DNA from: Spirodela intermedia
Lineage: Eukaryota; Streptophyta; Magnoliopsida; Alismatales; Araceae
DNA: 64,000 nucleotides
Reading direction: 5' to 3'
Assembly (NCBI GenBank): GCA_902729315.2
Contig: LR746278.1
Coordinates: 755,001 to 819,000, forward strand
This document shows positions 39,017 to 49,500 of this stretch, piece by piece. Each line of letters begins with the position of its first letter. Position 1 is the stretch's first letter. A program made the translations under genes and the position numbers. Under the pieces are notes generated by a model. That model did no database searches and was not told the origin of the DNA. It saw nothing but the letters and a program-made list of their open reading frames with translations.

Positions 39017-42000
39017 ATGATGGGAAGAATGGCGAGAACGGTGATGCGAGCCGTCGCGCTGGCCTCAAGGTTGCCGGCTAGCCGGAGGGCGACGGTCGTC
39101 GTCTCACATTGGCATTCCCCGCCGCCAGCCCCCGCCGACGTTGCTTCTGTGCCGCTGTGTCCCCATACCTTCATTCCCGGGATGATATCCGCGGCGGTAC
39201 AAAGGCGGACGTTTCATGCGCGCCCTCGGGGCACGCTTTTCCCTGCGGAGATCCGAGGATTGATTTCGTCGCTGAGGAGGTTCCGCAAGTTCAGACGCCG
39301 GCAGGCTGCCAGGAAGCGCGCGGTGCCTGAAGAGAGGGAGTTGGAGCTCAGCGTTAAAGTCTGCATTGAGGAGGGGATGCCCCACGATTCCGAAGTTCTG
39401 GTAGTTCTTCTGATGCATTACGTAAATTTATCGTGATTATGATGTTTTGTTGTAGCATATGAAGACGATATTCAATCCCCTTTGTAGATGAGTACTGCAA
39501 AGGTAACACCACTTTTAGGTCCCCTAAACTGCTTCAGAATGTGTAGTTGCCGGCGAAAGAATCCTCTGCGTCTCTGATGAAACCTCTGATTTTAATGCGC
39601 TATGTAGTCTTTTAGTGAAGATAAACAGCTGGTATTGTATGGTGTTCTCTTCTTGAAGTGAACCTCTGAGAGTTTTCCCTCTTTCGCCAGTAATACGGTC
39701 TCATATTATGCGCAGAACATTGCAGAAATGCTTAGACTGAATGTCGCGATGGCAGCGAAAATTGCATTTAATGGACTCCAAGGTTCAACCTATAAAACAC
39801 GGGAGACGTTTATCAATGATGTTGGAATATACGAAAAGGTTGAATTATATATATTGCTCTGCAATGACGATTTTATTCGGAAACTCAGCAAGGAATGGAG
39901 AGATGAAGGCCAGGCTACGGATGTGCTTTCAATGTCGCGGCACATTCCTGAACTGGATCTTCCCATTGTGAGTTGATCATCCAGATGTAACATGGTCTCT
40001 GTTATTTCTCTGGTTATGTTTCTTCACCTTCGTTCTGACATCTTTCAAATTTTCACAGTTAATGTTAGGAGATATAGTTGTTTCAGTTGAGACTGCTGCA
40101 AGGCAAGCAGAAGAAAGAGGTTACACACTTCTTGATGAGATTCGCATCCTCGTGGTTTGTGTCAACCTTTTCTTCCCCCAGTGCTCTTTGAGATTTTAAA
40201 AGAAGCATTTGTCACAGGAGATTTTCGTTTTTAATGGCACATGAACGTAGATGAATAAAATGTCAGCTGTAGCCTAGGTTGGATTAATGTGGTCCGTGGA
40301 TTCGTACGAATTAGATAATTCAATAAATACATGTCATTTTGTTGGAAAAAAAGTCAAATTGTTGCCGCAGGTTTTCATTTTTTACGATTCTTGGATCCAA
40401 CCAAAAAGCATCCAATATCTTGCTGAAATCTGAAAAGTATATTGTCTGTATAATTTTCCAGGTCCATGGTCTGTTGCATCTCTTAGGATTTGATGATAAA
40501 ATCAGCAATGAAGCTAAAATGGAAATGGAGAGGGAGGAGGAGCTTGTTTTGGGGAGTCTTGGTTGGAGAAGAAAGGTACCTATCAGGAGTTCTACTCGTG
40601 TAGCAACTGATGAGGACCCTGGGGAAAATAATTTAAATGGTAATTTCCTTGATGTCTTTTTTCTTCACGAGGCATTTTCACCATTACGTTGCTTATTTAT
40701 ACTAGTAAAACCTTTTCTCTTTGGATCTTATTTCTTATTCTATTTTGATTCATAATTTTTTATAGAAACATTGGCAGTTTGAGAATGTTTGTAGGTGCGG
40801 TTATAAAAGATGTCAAGAGGCTGCGTTTTTACAGGCCTAAATTTCGATATTTATTTTGTGACTTGGATGGTGAGCTATTTACACTTTTGAGGAATTCCTT
40901 CCATCAAACTTTCCGGATGTGTGTTGCCCTGGTAAAATAGCTTTCTCTTGGACAGGCGCTCTTCTAAACAGCGGAAATCAAATTTCTTCGAGAAATGCAG
41001 AAGCTCTTAGGGAAACAATTTCAAGGGGCGTAAAGGTGGTGATTGCAACCGGAAAAGTGAGTACTGTTGTTCCTTTATTTACTTATTTATTTTTCTGCTG
41101 GCTTGTTCATGTGCCTATCTATGCTTATTATTTTGATACTTTCTACTTCTCTCAACAGTGTCGGGTCTTTACAAGAACTGATAAAAATCATTTTCTGCTA
41201 ATGGCAGTCACGTCAAGCCGCTATTCGTGTTTTGAAGATGGCTGATCTGGCTGGTAAAGATGGTATTGTGTCCAAAACTTCACCAGGTGTCTTCTTGCAG
41301 GTTTTTCCTGTCATGTTTTTCTTGGAAACGTTTTTCATTTTCTAACATAATATTCTTCCATTTATTATTTTCGGAAATTTTGTCCTGATTAGATTTCATC
41401 TCGGTACTCCCTAGTGTTCGTTTTAATTTAATTCCACTATGTCAATCTATGGTTGTTACTGAAAGATAATCCACAATGACGGAATGGGGCTATTACGTGT
41501 AATCACTTGGGCAAGGTTTGCCGAGGTCTATTTATTTGACTTATTGTGAAAGAATTTGTCTATACGACGTAACAGATTCCTAACACGTTGTTCCGCTACC
41601 CATTCGCAGCAATGTTTATGATTTAACTTTTTTATTTAAGTTGGGGAGTTCTCATTTGGATCTTTTCCCCTTCGTGCCTCACTAATTTTCTTCTCTTGAT
41701 CCCAAATATATGGGCTATTGTCTCACTAACCATGACCATTTTACGAGATGTTTTTTTTTTTTTAATTTCTTCAGTTGATCTCATCATAGTAACTCATCGT
41801 TTAGAGGCGCTTTTGACTTTTTCTTACATGCTTGCCCCGCTCTGCTCAAGTGCCACATCTGGACGCAGGCAGGGAACTTGGTTCCTAAGGCGGCAATCAG
41901 TTTATCCAATAGATAGACAACATGATATTGTGTCAGCGTTTCCACTGATATTTGCAGTGGGGTGGATATCAGACAATGGATCAAATACATGCGTTTTCAA

Positions 42001-43660
42001 CTGTCTTTATTGGCAACAACATAGTTTTCCAACTTAATAAATTTTCATTTTGACTTTTATGCCTAATTTACCAGCATAATTATGTGGAATCTACATCAGC
42101 GTGACTTATCGTTCTGATCATTTATTGCATTTACTCATCCTCCAAGTCATCTTTCAATTTCAGGGTGCCCTTGTTTATGGGAGACAGGGCCGAGAGATTT
42201 ATAGAAGGACCTTAGACCCAAATGTCTGCCGAGAGGTAAATGAACACTTCTCTTTACTGTTGAGATGATACTTTTCTCAAGGTCAACGGTGATCACCGAC
42301 GTTCTGATCTCCCCGTTGACCTCTTAGCAAAAACATCATTTTCTTTCAGCTTGTTGGTTTCCTTTTATGGTAACCTTTTGGTTTTTTTTTTGGGGGGGGG
42401 CGGGGGGGACTCGAGCATATCAATTAGAAAGTAAAGGCCCATTAGTGAAATCTCGATTAAAGAGTATCCATTTCATGATAATAACGCTACCAGTGCAGAA
42501 GATTCTGCTCTTATCTGTCAATTCCTCTGCTCATTTTGTGATGTTTACGTGTAATGTTATTTTAACAGGCCCTGTTGTACTCTTTGGAACACGAGATTCC
42601 CCTGGTAGCTTTTAGCCAGGATCGATGTTTGACTCTGGTTGACCATCCTTCCGTCAAGTCGCTGCATTCCGTGTATCACGAACCAGAGGTATCAGTTTAT
42701 TACCATTCGCTCCTCCCTTTATTACCAGCTTTCATGTCGGATGTTCCAACGTCCTGTACCGTTGACTATCTTGTGTAGGCAGAGGTCATCCCTTCAGTCG
42801 AGCATCTTCTCTCCGTCGCTGATATACAGGTAATTTGAACTCCATCAGAATCTTAACGAGGTAACTAAAATGTTTCGGATTTCCATGAACGGAAGTTAAT
42901 CCTTTTTTAGATGTCGGCGTGCTGAATCATAATGTGTCAGACCGCGATGATCAGAAGTTACTTTATCTAGGCGTATTTCCAGAAGTCAATCCCTTGTCAG
43001 ATCTTAGTGGTTGGGTTGATTAAAGTCAATGGAACTTGCCGTATTTATCCAATTGCCATGAATAAAAGTTACTCCGGATGGCGGTATTTGGTTATAGAAT
43101 TCAACGAGCTAAGTCAAAAATATTTGAGATTGCCATGAACAGAACTTCTGATCTTACTGAGCTGGTTGAAATGTATGAGACTTGCCATGAACAGAACTTT
43201 CTCGTACTGGTCAAATTTGCAGAAGATGGTATTCCTCCGAGAGGATGATGAAATCTCCGCTGTTTTGCGGCCGCATTGGCTGGAAGCTGCAGGAGGGCGG
43301 GCAAGCGTTGTTCATGCTCAGCCAGAGATGCTTGAGATTGTTCCTCCAGGGGCATCCAAGGGCTGTGGCGTGCAGACCTTGCTGGACCATCTGAATATCA
43401 GTGCGAAAGAGGTAACGGTTGCCCTTCTCATCATATCTATCTCTCTCTCTCTCTCTCGCTGGGGGCGGCATAATGAAAAGGGGGAGCTTGTCTTTACCTC
43501 CGTTGAGCAGGTCATGGCGATCGGCGACGGCGAGAACGACGCGGAGATGCTGCAGCTGGCCTCGCTTGGGGTGGCCCTCGGAAACGGGGCCGCCGACGCC
43601 ATCCGACCCAGCAACGACCACGACGGCGTGGCAGACGCCATATACCGCTACGCCTTCTGA
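39017..43660 (+). CDS. YBEY: YbeY endoribonuclease fused to a Cof-type HAD hydrolase (plastid YBEY)
   Basis: Plant YBEY acts in chloroplast rRNA processing; land-plant proteins join a YbeY domain to a C-terminal HAD phosphatase-like domain. Twelve exons: 39017-39400, 39716-39967, 40059-40154, 40462-40639, 40795-40869, 40956-41056, 41208-41300, 42164-42235, 42569-42688, 42779-42829, 43223-43411 and 43511-43660. This gives 586 residues in frame. The N-terminus is Arg/Ala-rich, as in a transit peptide. The YbeY half ends in VHGLLHLLGFDDKIS, where the third metal-site His of HGLLHLLGFDH is Asp (about residue 256). The HAD half has CDLDGALLNS (motif I; Thr of DGT is Ala), VVIATGK (motif II), GASKGCGV (motif III Lys) and GDGENDAEM (motif IV). 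Length and order match Arabidopsis At2g25870. I start at the first ATG pair (39017). Confidence 0.95.
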
Positions 43661-44358
43661 CCACTCTCTCTCTCTCTCTCTCTACCATTCGTTCTTTTTA
43701 ATTTTTTTTCCCAGTTTTAGTCCCTCTGAGATTTTTCAACTTCTCTATGAAATGCCTGCGGTTGTCCGAGTATAATGTTTCTGGATTATCACTGCTAAGG
43801 TGGAGTGTAATGGGCCGGTCTGTGCTAGCTTGGGCCCATTAAATGGACTCTGGGTTTGACCAGAGAGAGAGAGAGAGAGAGATGTCTTCCTCTCTCCATC
43901 CCTCCCCTAGACGCAATAAGATCCCACCCAAAAGTCCAAAGCGCCATGCTTCATGCCGCGGGCTAGACTCTCTCTCTCCTGATGGGTCAACGCTCTCCCT
44001 TCAAGTAAACCCCATATGTAAATCCCAAAAACCCCTCCATAAGCCTTTGACCGGCAAATTTAGTGCCATCTCCTAGATCCTTGGCCCCGACCTTGGTCAA
44101 CGACTATCCTATATATAGAGAGAACAATCCCTCCGCCAAAGCAAGAAATATATATATTACTTTCCCGTTGACTCCCCCATCCATCCCTAGCCACTGCACA
44201 CGAACCTCCGATAGTTAATACGTAGAACCATCATTCAAAGCCGTGGTCTTTCGGCCATTCTGGCCAAACAATATCTCCGGGGATCTCCTTCTAGAGAGAG
44301 AGAGAGAGAGCGTCGATGCATCCTGTCCAATGGAGACCCTGCGAACATTTCCTTTTAA

Positions 44359-44390
<32 letters not shown>

Positions 44391-44667
44391 GATGTTAAAA
44401 AGGAGATGGCGTACAGATGCCTGTGTAGAGAGATATGCCAGAAAATCAGTGAGGGAGGGAGAAGAGGGAAGAAAGCCGCAAGCATTGAATGTGGGGCCCA
44501 ATAGCTTTTAAATCAGGCCAGAAGAGGACGCGACGCGGATCGATCGCTTTTCGCGGATCTCCCTGCGATCGGACCGTAGCGGGATTGCGTCACGGATTTC
44601 TTTTTTACACATAAAACCCTCTCTTTTCTGAAATGGCCGAAAAGCCCCCCTCCCACCCATAGAAGGC

Positions 44668-44707
44668 GGATGGATGGATGGATGGATGGATGGATGGATG
44701 GATGGAT
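44668..44707. repeat. (GGAT)n tetranucleotide microsatellite
   Basis: About ten copies of GGAT in the RPI upstream region, 150 bases before the TATA-like element. Confidence 0.9.
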
Positions 44708-44853
44708 ATGTGGAAAAAGAAAAAATTCGCAACTTCTTCGAGGCGCCGCCGCCTTCCCCTCCACTTGTTTCCCCTCTCCCCCTTGCAACCGCAAACGTCT
44801 TCTCCGTTCCCGCCTCCCCCTTCTTCCTCGTGGACTCCCCTCCCCCACTCGCC

Positions 44854-44885
44854 CTATTTAACCCTAACCCTAACCCTACCCCTAC
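44854..44885 (+). promoter_or_regulatory. TATA-like element with telo-box repeats before RPI
   Basis: CTATTTAA at 44854-44861 runs straight into AACCCTAACCCTAACCCTA and CCCCTACCC. The telo-box (AAACCCTAA-like) is a known plant promoter element in housekeeping and translation genes. It sits about 160 bases before the RPI start codon, near the expected transcription start. A GA-rich leader (44922-44940) follows. Confidence 0.5.
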
Positions 44886-45033
44886 CCATCATATACACGC
44901 AGAGATATAGAGAGATATAGCGAGAGAGAGAGAGAGGTAGAGGAGGGAATAGGAAGAGATTCTCTCTGCCCTTGCAATCTCGTCCCGCTATTTTTCCGTG
45001 GGTCAGTTTTTCTCAGCGGGCGGGGGATAAAAC

Positions 45034-45864
45034 ATGCGGGTCTGCTACACCCAGGCCAAGGACGTGGGGGCGCCGCCCTTCCCCCACCTCCTCTTCCCGG
45101 AGAAGCCACCGTCCTCCGCCGCCGCGGCAGCACCGACGATGAGCCAGGAGGAGCTGAAGAAGAAGGCGGCCCACCAGGCGGTGGAGCTGGTGGAGTCTGG
45201 CATGGTGCTGGGGCTCGGCACGGGCTCCACCGCCGCCCACGCCCTGGATCGCATCGGCGAGCTGCTCCGGCAGGGGAAGCTCCGCGACATCGTGGGCATC
45301 CCCACGTCGAAGAAGACGGAGGCCCACGCCGCCGCCGTGGGCATACCCCTGTCGGACCTCGGCGCCCACCCGGTGGTGGACCTCTCAATCGACGGCGCCG
45401 ACGAGGTGGACCCGGAGCTGAACCTCGTGAAGGGCCGCGGGGGGTCGCTACTCAGGGAGAAGATGATCGAGGGGGCGAGCAGGCGTTTCGTGGTGATCGT
45501 CGACGAGACGAAGCTGGTGGAGCGCATCGGCGGCAGCGGCCTGGCGGTGCCGGTGGAGGTGGTGCCCTTCGGGTGGCAACTCACGATGGGGCGGCTGAAG
45601 GGCCTTTTCGAGGGCTATGAGGCCTGCGAGGCTCGTCTGCGCCGCGCCGCCGCCGCCGATGACCGGCCCTTCGTCACCGACAACGGGAACTACGTCGTTG
45701 ATCTCTACTTTGAGGACGGCATCCGGAGGGATCTTCATCTCCTCAGCGATCAGATCCTCCGGATCACCGGCGTCGCCGAGCACGGCGTCTTCATCGGCAT
45801 GGCCTCCTCCGTCATCGTTGCCGGCAGGGACGGCGTCAGCGTCATGGAGCGCCGCCCCAAGTAG
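45034..45864 (+). CDS. RPI: Ribose-5-phosphate isomerase A, intronless
   Basis: It interconverts ribose-5-phosphate and ribulose-5-phosphate in the pentose phosphate pathway. The single exon encodes 276 residues. Family motifs: GLGTGSTAAHALDRIGELL (phosphate-binding loop), GIPTSKKTEAHA, VVDLSIDGADEVDPELNLVK with the catalytic Asp pair, KGRGGSLLREKMIEGAS with the catalytic Glu, then VDETKLVERIGGSGLAVPVE. The first ATG (45034) gives 35 extra residues (MRVCYTQAKDV..) before MSQEELKKKAA (ATG at 45139); the second start would match bacterial-length enzymes. The extension lacks the Ser-rich look of a plastid transit peptide, so I favour a cytosolic RPI1-like enzyme, with the true start uncertain. 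The last codons and 3' end are partly duplicated 160 bases downstream. Confidence 0.95.
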   Translation: MRVCYTQAKDVGAPPFPHLLFPEKPPSSAAAAAPTMSQEELKKKAAHQAVELVESGMVLGLGTGSTAAHALDRIGELLRQGKLRDIVGIPTSKKTEAHAAAVGIPLSDLGAHPVVDLSIDGADEVDPELNLVKGRGGSLLREKMIEGASRRFVVIVDETKLVERIGGSGLAVPVEVVPFGWQLTMGRLKGLFEGYEACEARLRRAAAADDRPFVTDNGNYVVDLYFEDGIRRDLHLLSDQILRITGVAEHGVFIGMASSVIVAGRDGVSVMERRPK

Positions 45865-46284
45865 GGAAGAAGCCCACCCCGACCACACCCTCTCCCCCCC
45901 CCCTCTCTCTCTAGCATGGGTTGAATCCGGATTGAAGGAAGATCAAAAAGGGCAGTTTTGATGAGATGTAGCAGGCCGCTTTCGGCCCTAATCAAGGACC
46001 GTCATGGAGCGCGCCAAGTATGGAAGAAGACCAGACCCCCCACCACCTCTCTCTCGGTCTACTTTCCAGGGCATACCATTGTTTTCATGCATTGAAAGAG
46101 CTAACCACCAATGTGCCCACACCAAACTCTAGGGTTCTTCGGAGCCCCCACCCCTTCTCACTACTCTCCAGCAAATCAGTACACACTGGGCGCTTGAGAA
46201 CACCATTATTGAGAGTATAATACAAAGTTCAAAATTTGCCTTTTTCGAGATCAGAGTGAATTCAGCAGGGTCTCATTACGGATC

Positions 46285-46323
<39 letters not shown>

Positions 46324-46514
46324 TACATGCCGCTGGCCAGGCCTCGGAATCACGGGTGCGCCCCAGCTGCTCTCTTCTTCTTCTGCCTGCGCCAGACGTG
46401 AACAGGATAAGGCTGATCAATCCAGGGATTTGCCATAATTAGCAAGGTACCCTTCCGGGATGTGGGTGGAAGCCAGGAAGATATCAATATTAACTAGCCG
46501 CACCTAAAAAAAAT
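45865..46514. other. Convergent 3' spacer with a partial copy of the RPI 3' end
   Basis: At 46001-46055, GTCATGGAGCGCGCCAAGTA TGGAAGAAG and CCCACCACC repeat the end of the RPI coding and 3' sequence at 45841-45905 with one three-base gap and substitutions. A (GA)n tract lies at 46285-46322. The rest is 3' flank of QSOX on the minus strand. No gene is seen. Confidence 0.7.
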
Positions 46515-49500
46515 TCAGATGTTCTTTAAAGAGTGAAGTTGGCGAAAGTACTTCCGCTTCTTCTGCTGCGTCCTCCAGAAGCAGGCCAGGGCGCCAAATG
46601 CACAGCTGGCGAGGGCGATGCCCAGCGCGGCGCCAAGCGGCACCGCCATGGCCCCCGTGGAAGCCACCTCATCTCCCCCCGCCGAGTCGTCGCCGCCGCC
46701 GCCCCCCCTGTTGATCTGGTCGTCGTCCTTGTACGAGGACGCCAGCGTGGCGCCGTAGTATCTGGCGAGGAAGCTGAACACGTCGTCCTCGCTCCAATCC
46801 ACCCGGAAGCTGGCGCCGCCGCTACCGCCGCCGCCGCTGACTCCCGCCTCCTTCGCGGGGGAGGAGCGGTAACAGGACGGGCACAGCTGGCTCGGCGGCC
46901 ACGCCATTTTTGGGAACTTTGGATCGCCGGTTTGTGACTCTCTCTCCGTCTTCAGCAGCCTCTCGTTGACCCGGTTGTGGGAGCTCCAGAGCCAGAGCGC
47001 CAGCTCCCGGGTAGTGTTCGGAGGCGCGGCTACGCTGCGGCAAAGTCAAAAGGCGGGGACTTTGACTCCATATCAGGGGAAAAACAAAAAACCCAGCAAC
47101 AGGAAACTACAGCAGATTCTCATTTTTTTCAAGCGAAAAGAAAAAAAAAGAAAGAAAACTCGGTGCTTCACCTGGAGCACATCTTGTAGAAGTGGCGCCG
47201 GCATTCCTCGCAGGCGAAGAAACTGTGGATGAATTCGCAGATGGTGGTGAAAGCCAGGGAGCTCTCCTCATCCCGGACTCTCACAGAGAGCGAGTGCAGG
47301 AGAATCCAGAGGCCACAGCTGAAAAAATATAAATCGCTAGGTCTTCATCTTATGCCATACTTCGCAATAATGTTATTAGTAATGCTCCCGGACACGTTTC
47401 GGGAGCTAAGAGGGAAAGAAAATGAATAAGTGCTTGATGTGATGTGACCAGATAAGAACACCATGAAAGCAAACCCAAAAGCTAGTGGACTGATGAATGA
47501 GGGAGATCGAATGGGCGGAATGTGTAGGGTTGATGCTATGAACAGAACATAGTGGGAAAGAGGAAACTCGACGCATCCCCAGGCCATGAGAGAGTAAGAA
47601 CAGGGGTGGGAAGGGGGGGGGGCACTATTTTTGAAGAAATTGTCTTAAAAAGGCTATTATTTTGGAGAAATTCTTACCAGAGATGTTTCTATAAACCTCC
47701 CTATGTAGGTGCTGCAATTGGATCCGTCTAGGGTTCAATTGCCAGGCTTTGCCAGGCTTTTTAGCCAAGTTACTGTTTCATATCAGTGATGTAACACGGA
47801 CAGGCCACCAAAAATTTTCAACAAAAAAAAAAGAAGAAAAAAGAGAGAGCTAGACACATCGACATCTGATAGTTAAAAGTGATACAATGAAAAGAAATAT
47901 GAGAGGATAAGAGTTCTACTCACCTGAAATCCCTGGTTTCATTATTACTCCGACGACAAAATATCTGCAGCATCATTGATATGATGATATTAATAAGCAA
48001 GTTTAGAGAGACTTACGATGCTATCAACCAAAAAAATATATCAGTCAGACGAGTTTCTACCATTTCGTCCCGAAATTCTGAGAAAAAATATGCAAACACA
48101 AACTCATCACCGTTGAAAATCTCACAGATTCAGATTACAAGGGAATCACAGTTTCCAGGCAAAAATAACTGAAATTCAGGGTTGGTTCTTCCTAGAGAAA
48201 TTGGAAATTCATTTTCTTTAAGTGGGTGGCGCCACAATATCATTAGATTGTCAAAAAAAACTGATACAATACCCGTAAAAACATGTTCGCCATAAGAGAA
48301 TAGTCTACAAGTTTATGTAGTAAACACTGGGATAGGAACGGGCTGAACAATATAAATACCCTCCTCTGTGAATAAGAGGGGGTATCACGGTAGAAGGTCA
48401 CGAGAGGAAAGAGAGAGTGGGGAATTCTCTCGAATTAATTCCTGTCTGTTCATTGTTTTCTCTGTTTTCTTTGAATACATTGCTCGTTTTCCCTTCTTTG
48501 TCTAAGAGGAGAGAAGGGAATCGTATCAAAAACTAAACCCATTGAGACCCAAAACCATTAACAGAAACTTTGGCCTACATCAAGCAACGTTCAGATAACT
48601 AAAGCTTTCCGACCTCCCCAAAATAACAAACGGCTGTCCAATCTGCTTGCACAGTACTCTCACCAATCCTCTGATCTTATATAACCAAACCAAATAATAA
48701 CTCGACAAGCAGACGAACTTTCTTTTTAATACGATTCCTGCTGCAAATTCCTGTGTCCACAATAATCACCATGAAAGATAGTTTCACAGTTATCCGACTG
48801 CTGGCTGCATTCTTATTTCCATTATCTGCTTATAAGGTTTTGAGGAAGAAAAAAGTTTATTCAAGAGCTCAGAGTCCCAGGATTACAATAAAAAATGAAC
48901 TGAAAATAATCAGCAAATGATGCATGCATCTAAACTGAGAAAAAAAAAAAATATTGATAGTAGCACAGTAGCCATACTTTGTTATTTGACAATTAGTTCA
49001 GTATGGAGAAACCAAATTCTAAGAATAGGGACCAAAAGGCCAACATACTCACCCAATATCCACGCGGAACTTCCTTTCCACAAATATGAAAATTTGTTAT
49101 GGCACTATTCTCATTGGGAATATCAATGTCTTTTGAACTGGCCGAAGAAGAATTCAAAGGCCACAAGTCATCAAAGTTCACCAGAACCTCAGCACTTCCC
49201 CTCCGGCACCTATTAGTGAATTTCTACTGTAAATGAGAAAGCAGCGGATCGCAGATGACAAAATCTATGAGGAAGCTTTCTGCTTGAACCTTTTGGAAGG
49301 ATGATGAGCAACAATAAGCTGGAAGAACTTTATAAGAGGAGCATGGGTCTTTGGCTTGATCATCTGAGCATCGTACAACAAATATGAGAAATGAAAAAGC
49401 CGTAGAAACTTAATCCATTGAAAATTAAGGATATCTATAACCTTGTGATGTAAAATGATGTTGAATGCTTCCACTGTTGCCTCTTCAACATCATAGATAG

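Larger units (their letters stand above)
43661..45033. other. Spacer and promoter of ribose-5-phosphate isomerase
   Basis: YBEY 3' UTR first, then sequence with (GA)n at about 43862-43882, (TTA)n at 44359-44391 and (GGAT)n at 44668-44707. The TATA and telomere-like motifs near 44855-44880 are listed separately. No gene is supported. Confidence 0.65.

Noticed and set aside
44663-44920. Three overlapping open frames of MDGWMDGW type
   Set aside because: Direct products of the (GGAT)n microsatellite and CT-rich leader.
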